From the NCBI GenBank assembly GCA_038231615.1, contig JBBRLA010000030.1:1-25630 (forward strand): a stretch of DNA of 25,630 nt, written 5' to 3'. Under the pieces are notes generated by a model. It was given only the letters and a program-made list of their open reading frames with translations. It made no database searches and was not told the origin of the DNA. A program made the position numbers and the translations under genes. Source of the stretch: JBBRLA01 sp038231615. Lineage in GTDB: Bacteria > Myxococcota_A > Polyangia > Palsa-1104 > JAEUJZ01. Of this stretch, positions 18,059-25,134 are shown one piece after another; the stretch's first letter is position 1, and each line of letters opens with the position of its first letter.

Positions 18059-18992
18059 GGGCGACCTCAGTGTTCCGAGACAATTTGAGCCACTGCGCCA
18101 CCTCAGTGAACGGCACGTCTCCCGCTCGCCGGAACCAGCGCGTCGTGACGTCCTGGCGAAACCAGGTCCGCTGGCGCTTTGCGTAGCGCGCGGTCACGGT
18201 GATCAGTTCTTCACGCATCTTCGCGGCGGATAACTCCTGGCGCAGAAACCGGCTGATGATGCCATAGCCAATCGGCGGATCCGCCAGCAAACCGATGCGC
18301 TCGTTGACGCTGGAGATCTCCTGGAACAGGCCGTTCTCAATCATCAGGTCGACCCGGAAGGCGATGCGCTCTCGCAACTCGGCAACCCCGGGATCCAGCC
18401 CGATCCGAAGGACGTCAAAGCGCGGCCCAAGGGCCCGTCCTTCTGCCTGCAGGCGGCTGATGGGCTTCCCGGTCAACATGAATACCTCCAGCGCCCGTTC
18501 GATCCTCACATAGTCCCGCGGGTCGATCCTGCCTGCGGCAACGAGATCGACCTCGGCGAGCCGACGGTGCATGGCCGGAGCACCGAGCTGCGCCGCCTCT
18601 GCCCGAAGTTGCTGCCGAAGCGCCAGGTCCGCCGCAGGCCCGGCGAATAGGCCCTCTGCCAGGGCGCGCAGATAAAGTCCCGTACCGCCAGACAGGATGG
18701 CGACTTGGCCCGCGCGCCTCAGGTCAAAAATGACCTGATTGGCCAAGAAGACATATTGCGCCGCCGTCGCCGCGTGGGTGATAGGAAAGGCGCCCAGGAG
18801 ATGATGCCGCACCCCGCGCTGCTCGTCCGGCGTCGGCTTGGCGGTCAGAACCGGCAGTCCCTCGCGGATCTGCAAGGCATCGCAGGTCACCACTTCGCCC
18901 GAAAGCGCCTCCGCCAGATCGACTGCCAGGCCGGTTTTCCCCGCGGCCGTCGGGCCGACAATCGCGATGATCCTGCCTTCAGGTGCGCCCAA
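18051..18992 (-). CDS. miaA: tRNA dimethylallyltransferase
   Basis: MiaA adds a dimethylallyl group to N6 of A37 in tRNAs reading U-starting codons. From a TTG at 18992 the protein is 313 residues, the usual size. The P-loop GPTAAGKT falls at 13-20, followed by TCDALQI and LTAKPTPDE in the substrate region and ILSGGTGLYLRALAEGLF; the C-terminal ARYAKRQRTWFR tRNA-binding helix is intact. The Tyr of the usual DSxQVY(R/K)G motif is Arg here (DALQIREG). ATGs at 19067 and 19043 would add a Cys/Arg-rich tail encoded antiphase inside mutL and are less likely. The TTG lies within the last codons of mutL, overlapping it by 14 bases. Confidence 0.93.
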   Translation of the reverse strand: MGAPEGRIIAIVGPTAAGKTGLAVDLAEALSGEVVTCDALQIREGLPVLTAKPTPDEQRGVRHHLLGAFPITHAATAAQYVFLANQVIFDLRRAGQVAILSGGTGLYLRALAEGLFAGPAADLALRQQLRAEAAQLGAPAMHRRLAEVDLVAAGRIDPRDYVRIERALEVFMLTGKPISRLQAEGRALGPRFDVLRIGLDPGVAELRERIAFRVDLMIENGLFQEISSVNERIGLLADPPIGYGIISRFLRQELSAAKMREELITVTARYAKRQRTWFRQDVTTRWFRRAGDVPFTEVAQWLKLSRNTEVAHD

Positions 18993-20964
18993 ACTTCTTC
19001 TCGATCTCCGACTGCGGCATGCGCACGAGCACCGGACGACCATGAGGACAATGCGGATAGAATTCAAACTCGTCCATGGACTGGAGCAATCCCTCCGCCT
19101 GCACCCCTGTCAGCACATCCCCTGCGCGAACCACGGAATGACAGGCGATGGTGGCCAAAACCAGCTCCATTCTGGAAGCGAGCAAGTCACTCCTGCCATT
19201 GGCTTCCAGATCTTCCAGGACCCGCAAGAGGAGCTTCTCTGGATCCTGGTACACCTTGGCCCCGCGTCCGAACGCCTCCATGTCTGGGGCCCCCAGAAGC
19301 GCGAAGCTCCTGCCCCCGAAAGGTTGCACATCGAAGCCCAGATCGGCCAAGGCCGCCTCATGTTCCTGAAAGAGCCCCGCACGCGTCGCATCCACTTCAA
19401 AAGAAAGAGGGAAGAGCAGCCGCTGGGATCGGACCCGGGCCTGCGCATACGAAGCGCGCAGGCGCTCGAAGGCCAGCCGTTCGTGCGCGGCGTGCTGGTC
19501 GATCAGGACCAGTTCACCCGCTTGCATGCAGAGCAGGTAAGTCCGATGAATCTGGGAGAGATATTCCATCGAAGAATAAAAAATCTTTTTCGGAGCACGT
19601 ATCTCGATCTCGCGCATCTGGCCGGTCGCTGCCGGCTGGCCGGTCGCTGCCGATTGGCCGGTCTCCGTTGGGGCACGATCCGGCCCATCCGGGCTGGCGG
19701 TGTCTCGCTCGTGAAATTCCAGCGCGTGCTGAAGCCGTGAACGATGCTCGGTGAGACCCGAGCGGCCTAGTGGTCCTCCCGCGGCAGCCTGCCGGCCCTG
19801 ATCCGAGACGGGGGGCGCCCCTCCCCTCTCATCGCTCTTGTCGTCTCTGGCAGCGCCATAGGCGGGCAGATTTTCACCCGCGCCCGAGAATTCATCCTCG
19901 TCGATTCGATAGGTCTTTTCCAGCCCCGGGCCTTGCAACGGCGCGACCAGCCAGGGGGCCTCCTGAGCGGCCTTGCGGATCACATGCCTCACCGCCGCAT
20001 AGACGATCTGGGGCTTAGCGAAGCGGACCTCCAGCTTCTGCGGATGGACATTGATGTCGACCTCTTCTCCCGCGAGGCTGACATGGACGACCAGAAAGGG
20101 GTAGCGTCCGCGGTCCAGCAGTTCCCCATAACCCATGACGGTGGCGTGAAGCAGCGAACGATCGCGGATAAACCGGCTGTTCACCACCAGGTACGTGTTG
20201 CGCGGCGTGGTCGTGCATTCCGCCGGGACCCCCAGGTACGCCTCGACGGTGACCCCGTGTTCCTCGCCCCGCGCCGGATAGAGCACCGCCGGGCCCGAAC
20301 GCCGCCCTCGCGAGGTCAACGCCGCCTGCGCCCGCTCGTGCAGGCTGGGATGCGCCGGCAGGTCCAGCACCACGCGATGTTCTTGCCGCAACTTGAAGTG
20401 GACCTGCGGAAATGCGAGCGCCAGCCGGACGAGCGCCTCCGCGATGTGCCCCGCCTCGGTCGCCTCGCCTTTCAGGAACTTGAGCCGCGCGGGCACGTTG
20501 TAAAGCAGGTCTCGGACTTCCACCTGGGTCCCCACCGGCGCTCCGGCCTCTCGCCCCGGTCCCTGCTCATGTCCGCCGTCCACGGCAAGACGATAGGCCG
20601 CCACCGCCTGAGCGGTTCGAGTGGTCAGAACCAGCCTGGACACGGCGGCAATCGACGGCAGCGCCTCGCCGCGAAAACCCAGGGTGGAAAGCGTGAAGAG
20701 ATCATCGACCCGTCGCAGCTTCGACGTTGCGTGGCGCTTCAGCGCCAGATGCGCCTCCTCGGAGGTCATGCCGTCGCCGTCATCGGTCACCCGGATCAGC
20801 GAACGGCCACCCTGCTCCAGCTCTACCTCGATGCGTCGAGCGCCGGCGTCCAGCGCGTTCTCGACGAGTTCCTTCACCACCGAAGCGGGGCGTTCCACGA
20901 CCTCGCCGGCGGCGATCTGATCTGCCAGATGAGCGGGAAGAACGACGATGCGCGGCGCATTCAC
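18979..20964 (-). CDS. mutL: DNA mismatch repair protein MutL (endonuclease type)
   Basis: MutL couples mismatch recognition by MutS to strand incision. The 661-residue protein has the GHKL ATPase with VVKELVENALDAGA (Glu32, Asn36), DDGDGM (61-66), RHATSKL and GFRGEALPSIAAVS, then a variable linker (about 340-450). The C-terminal domain carries DQHAAHERLAFE (489-500), fitting the DQHA(X)2E(X)4E endonuclease motif, plus ACHSV and CPHGRPV near the end. It therefore probably nicks DNA itself, without MutH. The start is GTG at 20964, overlapping the stop of a 40-codon ORF as GTGA. An 18-base tandem repeat lies in the linker. miaA overlaps its end. Confidence 0.96.
   Translation of the reverse strand: MNAPRIVVLPAHLADQIAAGEVVERPASVVKELVENALDAGARRIEVELEQGGRSLIRVTDDGDGMTSEEAHLALKRHATSKLRRVDDLFTLSTLGFRGEALPSIAAVSRLVLTTRTAQAVAAYRLAVDGGHEQGPGREAGAPVGTQVEVRDLLYNVPARLKFLKGEATEAGHIAEALVRLALAFPQVHFKLRQEHRVVLDLPAHPSLHERAQAALTSRGRRSGPAVLYPARGEEHGVTVEAYLGVPAECTTTPRNTYLVVNSRFIRDRSLLHATVMGYGELLDRGRYPFLVVHVSLAGEEVDINVHPQKLEVRFAKPQIVYAAVRHVIRKAAQEAPWLVAPLQGPGLEKTYRIDEDEFSGAGENLPAYGAARDDKSDERGGAPPVSDQGRQAAAGGPLGRSGLTEHRSRLQHALEFHERDTASPDGPDRAPTETGQSAATGQPAATGQMREIEIRAPKKIFYSSMEYLSQIHRTYLLCMQAGELVLIDQHAAHERLAFERLRASYAQARVRSQRLLFPLSFEVDATRAGLFQEHEAALADLGFDVQPFGGRSFALLGAPDMEAFGRGAKVYQDPEKLLLRVLEDLEANGRSDLLASRMELVLATIACHSVVRAGDVLTGVQAEGLLQSMDEFEFYPHCPHGRPVLVRMPQSEIEKKFGRT
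19619..19672. repeat. 18-bp tandem repeat inside mutL
   Basis: Three copies of an 18-base unit beginning tggccggtc lie head to tail (19619-19636, 19637-19654, 19655-19672). The first two differ at two bases and the third has diverged. The unit is in frame and encodes TGQxAA-type repeats in the linker between the ATPase and C-terminal domains, so copy-number change would alter linker length without a frameshift. Confidence 0.75.
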
Positions 20965-21083
20965 GAACGGGGACTCACTTCCTCGATGGAGAACGTCACC
21001 TTAGCACGCAGCGAGGGCGCAAGCACCAACTCGCGGCCTTGCGCACCCAGCGCCAGCGTCACACGCTGATTGTGGTCAATCAC
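20961..21083 (-). CDS. Possible 40-residue ORF coupled to mutL
   Basis: A GTG-started ORF (VIDHNQRVTLALGAQGRELV then about 20 more residues, ending VSPRS) ends in a TGA that overlaps the mutL GTG as GTGA, the classic geometry of translational coupling. GGAG lies two bases before its start, which is too close to be an ideal site. A second, nine-codon ORF (ATG at 21105, MFMITLERD) overlaps its beginning by eight bases in another frame. The sequence is not recognised as any family. It may be a real small protein, a leader that delivers ribosomes to mutL, or the remnant of a frameshifted gene. Confidence 0.4.
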   Translation of the reverse strand: MIDHNQRVTLALGAQGRELVLAPSLRAKVTFSIEEVSPRS

Positions 21084-21135
21084 GCTCCAGCGTTATCATA
21101 AACATGAGTTTACAAAAGGAAGCGAAATAGTAAGC

Positions 21136-22098
21136 TCATTCGGGGGAGTAGACGCGGATGGTGTGGTCGTTTATCTGGAGGACCATGAAGACTGGCGCGG
21201 CAGGAATCGTGTCGCCGACGGCACCGACCACCAGCAGTCCGTCGTGGCCGAGACCCGCAAGGCCAACGACCGGGAAGATCGACAGCGGCCGGGCGCGCAC
21301 CCCCTTTGGCCAGGGTACCATCTGATAGAGACGCAGGTTCCCGTCATCGCCGAAGATCGCCAGGTTGATGGACTCGGCGCGGCGCTTGAAGACCGCGGCC
21401 CACGAGAGACCGGCACCGGTGAAAGCACCGTGGGCCAGCAGAGACTGTCTTCCGACGCGGCGGCGCACCACCCCGGAGATCTTGGCCGGGTCCGGGGGCA
21501 CCGGCGCCGGGGTCGTGGCAGCGGGTTGCAGGAGCAGCGCCACCATCGGAAGGTCGCCCTCACCCGACGCTTCGGCGGGGGCGGGTGCAGAGGGGGCCAA
21601 CGCGACCCCGCCATCTGGCGTGCTGACACCCCCATCGGGCAGATCCCCCGCGGCAGGCGATCGAGTTGCGCCGGCCGGCTCGACGGGCCCGCAGAGGAGA
21701 CGCCGCCGCTCGCCCGCACCGGCGACCCCGATCACCTGAACCGCCATGGTGCTCCCGTCCTGACGCAGGCCATAGTAAATCGCGCGCTCCCAGAGCGGCC
21801 GGGGCAGGTACTCCTCCGCCGCGGTGCCCGGCAGGAGGTGCCAGCCCTTGGGATCGCACCCTGCGGCGCCAGTCCCCTCCCCCGCCGACCTTTCGGCAGG
21901 GCCGACAACGGCCGGCAGGGCGAAGGCCCACCGCGGGACCGCCACAGGCCCGGGACACACCGGGCCGTCCGGCAGACGAGTCGAGGGCAGCAGCACGGCC
22001 TTTGGTGCCAGCGCGTCCTCGGAGGCAGCCGCGGAACATCCAGGCCGGGCCAGTTCGGCCCCAAAGCCCAGCCATAAGGCCAAAATGAGCCGAGCCAT
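21136..22098 (-). CDS. Secreted protein of unknown function
   Basis: This protein is not recognised. From the ATG at 22098 it has 320 residues, beginning with a short basic end and a hydrophobic stretch (MARLILALWLGFGAELA), followed by GCSAAASED, so export is likely; a lipoprotein is possible but the RPGC context is a poor lipobox. ATGs at 22128 and 22191 in the same frame are alternatives. The middle (about 155-220) is low in complexity, rich in Pro, Ala and Gly, with a repeated PDGGV. The C-terminal part (LSWAAVFKRRAESINLAIFGDDGNLRLYQ...VVGLAGLGHDGLLVVG) looks like globular beta structure. It lies upstream of the small ORF and mutL on the same strand, 52 bases before the ORF's start. Confidence 0.6.
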   Translation of the reverse strand: MARLILALWLGFGAELARPGCSAAASEDALAPKAVLLPSTRLPDGPVCPGPVAVPRWAFALPAVVGPAERSAGEGTGAAGCDPKGWHLLPGTAAEEYLPRPLWERAIYYGLRQDGSTMAVQVIGVAGAGERRRLLCGPVEPAGATRSPAAGDLPDGGVSTPDGGVALAPSAPAPAEASGEGDLPMVALLLQPAATTPAPVPPDPAKISGVVRRRVGRQSLLAHGAFTGAGLSWAAVFKRRAESINLAIFGDDGNLRLYQMVPWPKGVRARPLSIFPVVGLAGLGHDGLLVVGAVGDTIPAAPVFMVLQINDHTIRVYSPE

Positions 22099-22275
22099 AG
22101 CCAGAGGAGCGCACCTGTCCCGGGGCATCCGGGGGGGCGGGTGCCTGGGTTGTGCATCCAGCGGGCGCGAAAGGCTAGCGGGGCGCGTCATTCCTCACTA
22201 AGATAGGTCTCCGCCTCAAGCGTAGCTGAAATCGCGGGCCGACGGAAAGCTTCGGGTTTCGCCGCCTTCTTTTGG

Positions 22276-22284
22276 AAAGGAGGT
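22276..22284 (+). promoter_or_regulatory. Strong Shine-Dalgarno with no ATG after it
   Basis: AAAGGAGGT is a near-perfect ribosome binding site. The next in-range start codon is a TTG at 22293 (nine bases), which opens a 19-codon ORF. An ATT at 22292, eight bases away, is in frame with the downstream 222-residue gene. Confidence 0.55.
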
Positions 22285-22292
22285 TGACCTTA

Positions 22293-22352
22293 TTGCCCGT
22301 CGCTGGAACGATGCAGGTGAATCCAGCGCACAAAGAGGACACGTGGTCTTGA
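22293..22352 (+). CDS. Possible 19-codon leader ORF
   Basis: Starting at TTG 22293 behind AAAGGAGGT, the ORF would encode LPVAGTMQVNPAHKEDTWS and stop at 22350-22352, overlapping the GTG start of the next gene (22343) by ten bases. Ribosomes finishing it would be placed on that start. No stall motif or run of one amino acid is seen. Alternatively the Shine-Dalgarno serves an ATT start at 22292 that lengthens the downstream protein by 17 residues; the low third-position GC of that stretch argues against coding. Confidence 0.3.
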   Translation: MPVAGTMQVNPAHKEDTWS

Positions 22353-23011
22353 TCAGCCCCAGCATCTTCGAGCGTACCTGGGAGGCCGCCATCGCGCTTT
22401 GCCGGCAAGGGGCGGTGCGGGGTCACACCTACTCTGCCGGGACGGCCTCCCTGCCCCCCGTGGACAGCCAGGAACCGGAGCGTCACTTCGCCGTGCTTGA
22501 CCAGAAGGGCAACCCGGTCTTCGTCGCCCCCAAGGAGGAGGAAGCCGATGCGATCGCCCTCTTCACGGTAGCCCGTCGCTTCGTCGAGATGGAAGAGGCC
22601 ACCGAGCGGGGCGAAACCCTGTCGCCCTACACTCTGGAACCCCGCCGGACCTACCTTGACAGCCTGAAGGAGTGGGGGCTGCTCGACGACCAAGGCCACG
22701 TCACCCGGGCAACCTTCGATCACGACCCGGAGCCGCTCCTGGGCTACGTGGTGCGGGTGGGCAACGTCTACGCCTACGGAGTGGTGAAGCAGTCGGTGCT
22801 CAGTGCCGGCACCATCACCCCCACCGGCGCCTGCGAGACTGCCGACGAGGCCCGCCGCCGCGCCAGCGAACTGCTGATGCTGGCGCTGGTGCGGGGGGCC
22901 ACGGTGATGGGGATGAACGGCGTTCCGGCAGTCATCGATCTTTCCGCCGAGCCCGAAGAGGGCGCGGCGGCGGATGTGACGCAGGATGATGGCAGCGGCC
23001 CGACGGGCTAA
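22343..23011 (+). CDS. Conserved-looking protein of unknown function
   Basis: I do not recognise this 222-residue protein. It has no signal peptide or membrane span and reads as a soluble, acidic protein. The N-terminal half (FAVLDQKGNPVFVAPKEEEADAIALFTVARRFVEMEE) alternates strand and helix; the central LLGYVVRVGNVYAYGVVKQ and the helix DEARRRASELLMLALVRGATVMGMNG suggest an alpha/beta fold; the last 20 residues are disordered. GTG at 22343 is used, with GAGG four bases upstream and near-uniform G/C third positions from there on. Its TAA shares bases with the stop of the convergent DUF309-ferritin gene. Confidence 0.75.
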   Translation: MVLISPSIFERTWEAAIALCRQGAVRGHTYSAGTASLPPVDSQEPERHFAVLDQKGNPVFVAPKEEEADAIALFTVARRFVEMEEATERGETLSPYTLEPRRTYLDSLKEWGLLDDQGHVTRATFDHDPEPLLGYVVRVGNVYAYGVVKQSVLSAGTITPTGACETADEARRRASELLMLALVRGATVMGMNGVPAVIDLSAEPEEGAAADVTQDDGSGPTG

Positions 23012-24045
23012 TCCTTCTCGCTGAACCGTTGCAGCAGGCTCTGTAAATCCTCGGCGTGCTCCTCCTCCTTGGCGAGGATTTCCTCCATCAGCCGCCGGGT
23101 CGTCGGGTCTTTGTCGCCCAGGTAGCGGATGATCTCCGAGTAGGACTCGATGGCGATGCGCTCGGCAACCAGGTTTTCGCGGAGCATCTCGCCCAGGTTC
23201 TTCCCCTCGACATACTCTGCATGGCTGCGGCTCGACAGGCCGTCGGGGTTGAAGTTCGGTTCGCCGTCGAGCTGGACGATTCGCGCGGCGATGCGGTCGG
23301 CGTGCTGCTGCTCCTCGTTGGCGTGCTCGCGGAACTCGGCGGCCACCGCCTCGGAGTGAATCCCCGAAGCCATGTAGTGGTGACGCATGTACCGCAGGAC
23401 ACAGACAATCTCGGTCGCCAGCGCCTCGTTGAGCACCTTGACCACCGTCTCGCGATCGCCCTGATAACTGCTGGTGACGGCGCCTTTTTCCATGTGCTCC
23501 CGGGCCCGCCTGCGAAGTTCCTTGATGTCGGTGAAGAAACTGCTCTGTTTGTTCCCTTGCTCGGCGCTCATCGATCTCACCTCATTATTGAAAGACGCTG
23601 CGTTGTCTGGTGTGGTTTCGTTACCGACATCGGACGACTGGACGATCGTAAGCATGAGCATGGGCCGTGCGGAAAGCAAGCCGAGGCTGGTGTTGTTTTC
23701 CGCGAGCGGCACCGCCGGCGAAAGGGCGTCGCGCAGAAGGGCTGCGTCCCGTCGCAGTCCGTCCAGGTCCAGGTCGAAGAGGAGCCCGCCGGAGGTCAGC
23801 CGGAGAAGGCCCTTGTCGAGCAACCTCTTGCACAGATCCTGCCGTCCGCGGCAGAGCTTGTACAGGGCAGTGGCAATCTGGATAAGGCCCTGCAAAAGGA
23901 CGCGCTCCTGACCGTATGCCTTGAGCCAGACTTTTTCCCAGCATTCGTGGGCCGCGAAATAGGCACCACGGTTGAAATCCCGGCGTCCCTCCTCGGTCAG
24001 GCACCTGGCTTCATCGAGAGTCATCGGTGGATTGTCGAATTTCAT
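23008..24045 (-). CDS. DUF309 domain joined to a bacterioferritin-like domain
   Basis: One uninterrupted 345-codon frame holds two families. Residues about 20-80 (RDFNRGAYFAAHECWEKVW...LLQGLIQIATALYKLCRG) match DUF309, a small helical family of unknown role. Residues 159-345 are a four-helix ferritin-like protein with di-iron ligands in ATEIV, EEQQHADRI, VAERIAIE and AKEEEHAEDL, expected to oxidise and store iron or protect from peroxide. At residue 159 an ATG (23571) follows the ribosome binding site GAGGTGAGA by four bases, and the preceding 20 codons have low third-position GC, like an intergenic region. A separate ferritin of 187 residues is therefore likely to be made, alone or besides the fusion. 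It is convergent with the 22343 gene. Confidence 0.82.
   Translation of the reverse strand: MKFDNPPMTLDEARCLTEEGRRDFNRGAYFAAHECWEKVWLKAYGQERVLLQGLIQIATALYKLCRGRQDLCKRLLDKGLLRLTSGGLLFDLDLDGLRRDAALLRDALSPAVPLAENNTSLGLLSARPMLMLTIVQSSDVGNETTPDNAASFNNEVRSMSAEQGNKQSSFFTDIKELRRRAREHMEKGAVTSSYQGDRETVVKVLNEALATEIVCVLRYMRHHYMASGIHSEAVAAEFREHANEEQQHADRIAARIVQLDGEPNFNPDGLSSRSHAEYVEGKNLGEMLRENLVAERIAIESYSEIIRYLGDKDPTTRRLMEEILAKEEEHAEDLQSLLQRFSEKD
23575..23583 (-). promoter_or_regulatory. Internal ribosome binding site for the ferritin domain
   Basis: GAGGTGAGA lies four bases upstream of ATG 23571 inside the open frame, exactly at the boundary between the DUF309-containing part and the ferritin fold. It argues that ferritin translation starts here independently. 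Confidence 0.65.
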
Positions 24046-24071
24046 GACGATTGATTGTTGATCATCCCGGC

Positions 24072-24099
24072 TTGACAGGGGACAGCCGCCACATAAGAT
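24072..24099 (+). promoter_or_regulatory. Promoter of the helix-hairpin-helix gene
   Basis: A perfect TTGACA (24072-24077), a 16-base spacer and TAAGAT (24094-24099) predict initiation near 24106. This leaves about 18 bases of leader containing GAGGAGG, which supports the ATG at 24124 over that at 24109. Confidence 0.7.
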
Positions 24100-24123
24100 G
24101 ACGCCAAAATGAGGAGGTTCTCG

Positions 24124-24666
24124 ATGCGCAACCTGATCCGTATGTTGGTCCTGGTCTGTTCTTTTATCTCAGTGCCGTTCCTGGCCGGTGCTCAGGTGCC
24201 CAGCACCGCCCCGGTCACCGGCACAGCCAAGGCCGCTGCCGCTCAGGGCAGCACCACCGCCACCTCTGCCACCGTCACCACACAGGGCGCGACCACCGCC
24301 GCCAAGAGCACCGCCACCTCGGCCAAGACCGCGGCCACCAGCACCGCCAAGGCCGCCGAGACCAAGGCCGATACCAGCATCTCCGCCGCCAAGGGCACCA
24401 CGGCCTCCGCCGAGGACAAGGCCGCCGCCGTCAAGGGCAAGCTGGTCGACCTCAACTCCGCCTCGGAAGACGACCTGAAGGCGCTGCCGGGCATCGGCGA
24501 CGCCTACTCCAAGGCGATCATCGACGGCAGGCCCTACGCGAACAAGGCGCAGCTCGTCTCGAAGAAGATCGTCCCGGCAGGCGTGTACGACAAGGTGAAG
24601 GGCATGATCGTCGCCAAAAAGGCGCCAAAGACCGTCGCCCCGACGACCATCGCCCCCTCCAAGTAA
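24124..24666 (+). CDS. Exported helix-hairpin-helix (ComEA-like) protein
   Basis: The 180-residue protein has a signal peptide (1-23, cleavage likely after AGA). A long Ala/Thr/Lys/Ser-rich segment (about 26-106, with tandem KTAATSTAKAAETKA-like stretches) follows. The C-terminal helix-hairpin-helix domain (about 107-163) contains LVDLNSASEDDLKALPGIG and YSKAIIDGRPYANKAQL, the arrangement seen in ComEA, which binds DNA outside the inner membrane during uptake. Unlike ComEA there is no clear membrane anchor beyond the signal, and the Ala/Thr/Lys tract is unusual; it may be an extended or wall-spanning linker. The ATG at 24124 has GAGGAGG six bases upstream. Many HhH proteins of this type have no proven role, so DNA uptake is only a possibility. 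Confidence 0.82.
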   Translation: MRNLIRMLVLVCSFISVPFLAGAQVPSTAPVTGTAKAAAAQGSTTATSATVTTQGATTAAKSTATSAKTAATSTAKAAETKADTSISAAKGTTASAEDKAAAVKGKLVDLNSASEDDLKALPGIGDAYSKAIIDGRPYANKAQLVSKKIVPAGVYDKVKGMIVAKKAPKTVAPTTIAPSK

Positions 24667-24682
24667 GTTCCCTCAGGAGCCG

Positions 24683-24925
24683 TCATCGGGCCTGTACCGT
24701 CGCCTTCGCCGGAGAGCCTGGGGGGTGGACCGCGGCGGCCCCAGTCCACCCCGAGGGAAAGTGCTGCGCGATCCACATGCTGCCCCCGGCCAAGAGCCCC
24801 ATCGCAAGAAGCGCCAAGCCGATGACGCGGGCGCGATGACCAGCCGGTGCGGCGGCATGTGTCCCCCTCCGATCGTGCTTCTTGCCCGCCTTGCGCTTCT
24901 CCACCAGTTGCGCGGCCCACGCCAT
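24683..24925 (-). CDS. Small single-span membrane protein, unknown
   Basis: From the ATG at 24925 this 80-residue protein has a strongly basic, presumably cytoplasmic N-terminus (LVEKRKAGKKHDRRG), one hydrophobic span (about 34-54: VIGLALLAMGLLAGGSMWI) and a Pro/Ala-rich C-terminus. The topology is coherent and the codon bias fits the neighbours. The frame is also open further upstream to 25090, but that part has poor codon bias and is unlikely to be translated. No family is recognised. It is convergent with the helix-hairpin-helix gene, 16 bases apart. Confidence 0.5.
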   Translation of the reverse strand: MAWAAQLVEKRKAGKKHDRRGTHAAAPAGHRARVIGLALLAMGLLAGGSMWIAQHFPSGWTGAAAVHPPGSPAKATVQAR

Positions 24926-25079
24926 GGTGGACCGCCCCGGAGCAGTCCGGTGTTTGACGTGAGGGGGACCTATAGGGGGCATGTAGCCACCTGTGAGTCT
25001 AGCTTCCGCATCCCTTATCATACCCTGCGAACATCGGGGAACGTCAATGGTTACGTGCCGGCAGGGCGCATGGTAAATA

Positions 25080-25093
25080 CCAAATGCCAAATG
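25080..25093. repeat. Tandem CCAAATG x2
   Basis: Two adjacent copies of CCAAATG lie 42-55 bases upstream of the start of the last gene, in an AT-richer stretch. The 24926-25134 gap holds no gene that I can support; an operator is possible but unsupported. Confidence 0.3.
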
Positions 25094-25122
25094 CTGACAG
25101 GTTCCGCCCGTGCCTTTCTGGG

Positions 25123-25128
25123 TATGCT
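25123..25128 (+). promoter_or_regulatory. TATGCT -10-like box placed for a leaderless start
   Basis: TATGCT ends seven bases before ATG 25135, so +1 would fall on the A of the ATG, the same geometry as at 1410-1424. There is no clear -35 and no Shine-Dalgarno sequence. Confidence 0.4.
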
Positions 25129-25134
25129 GACGCC

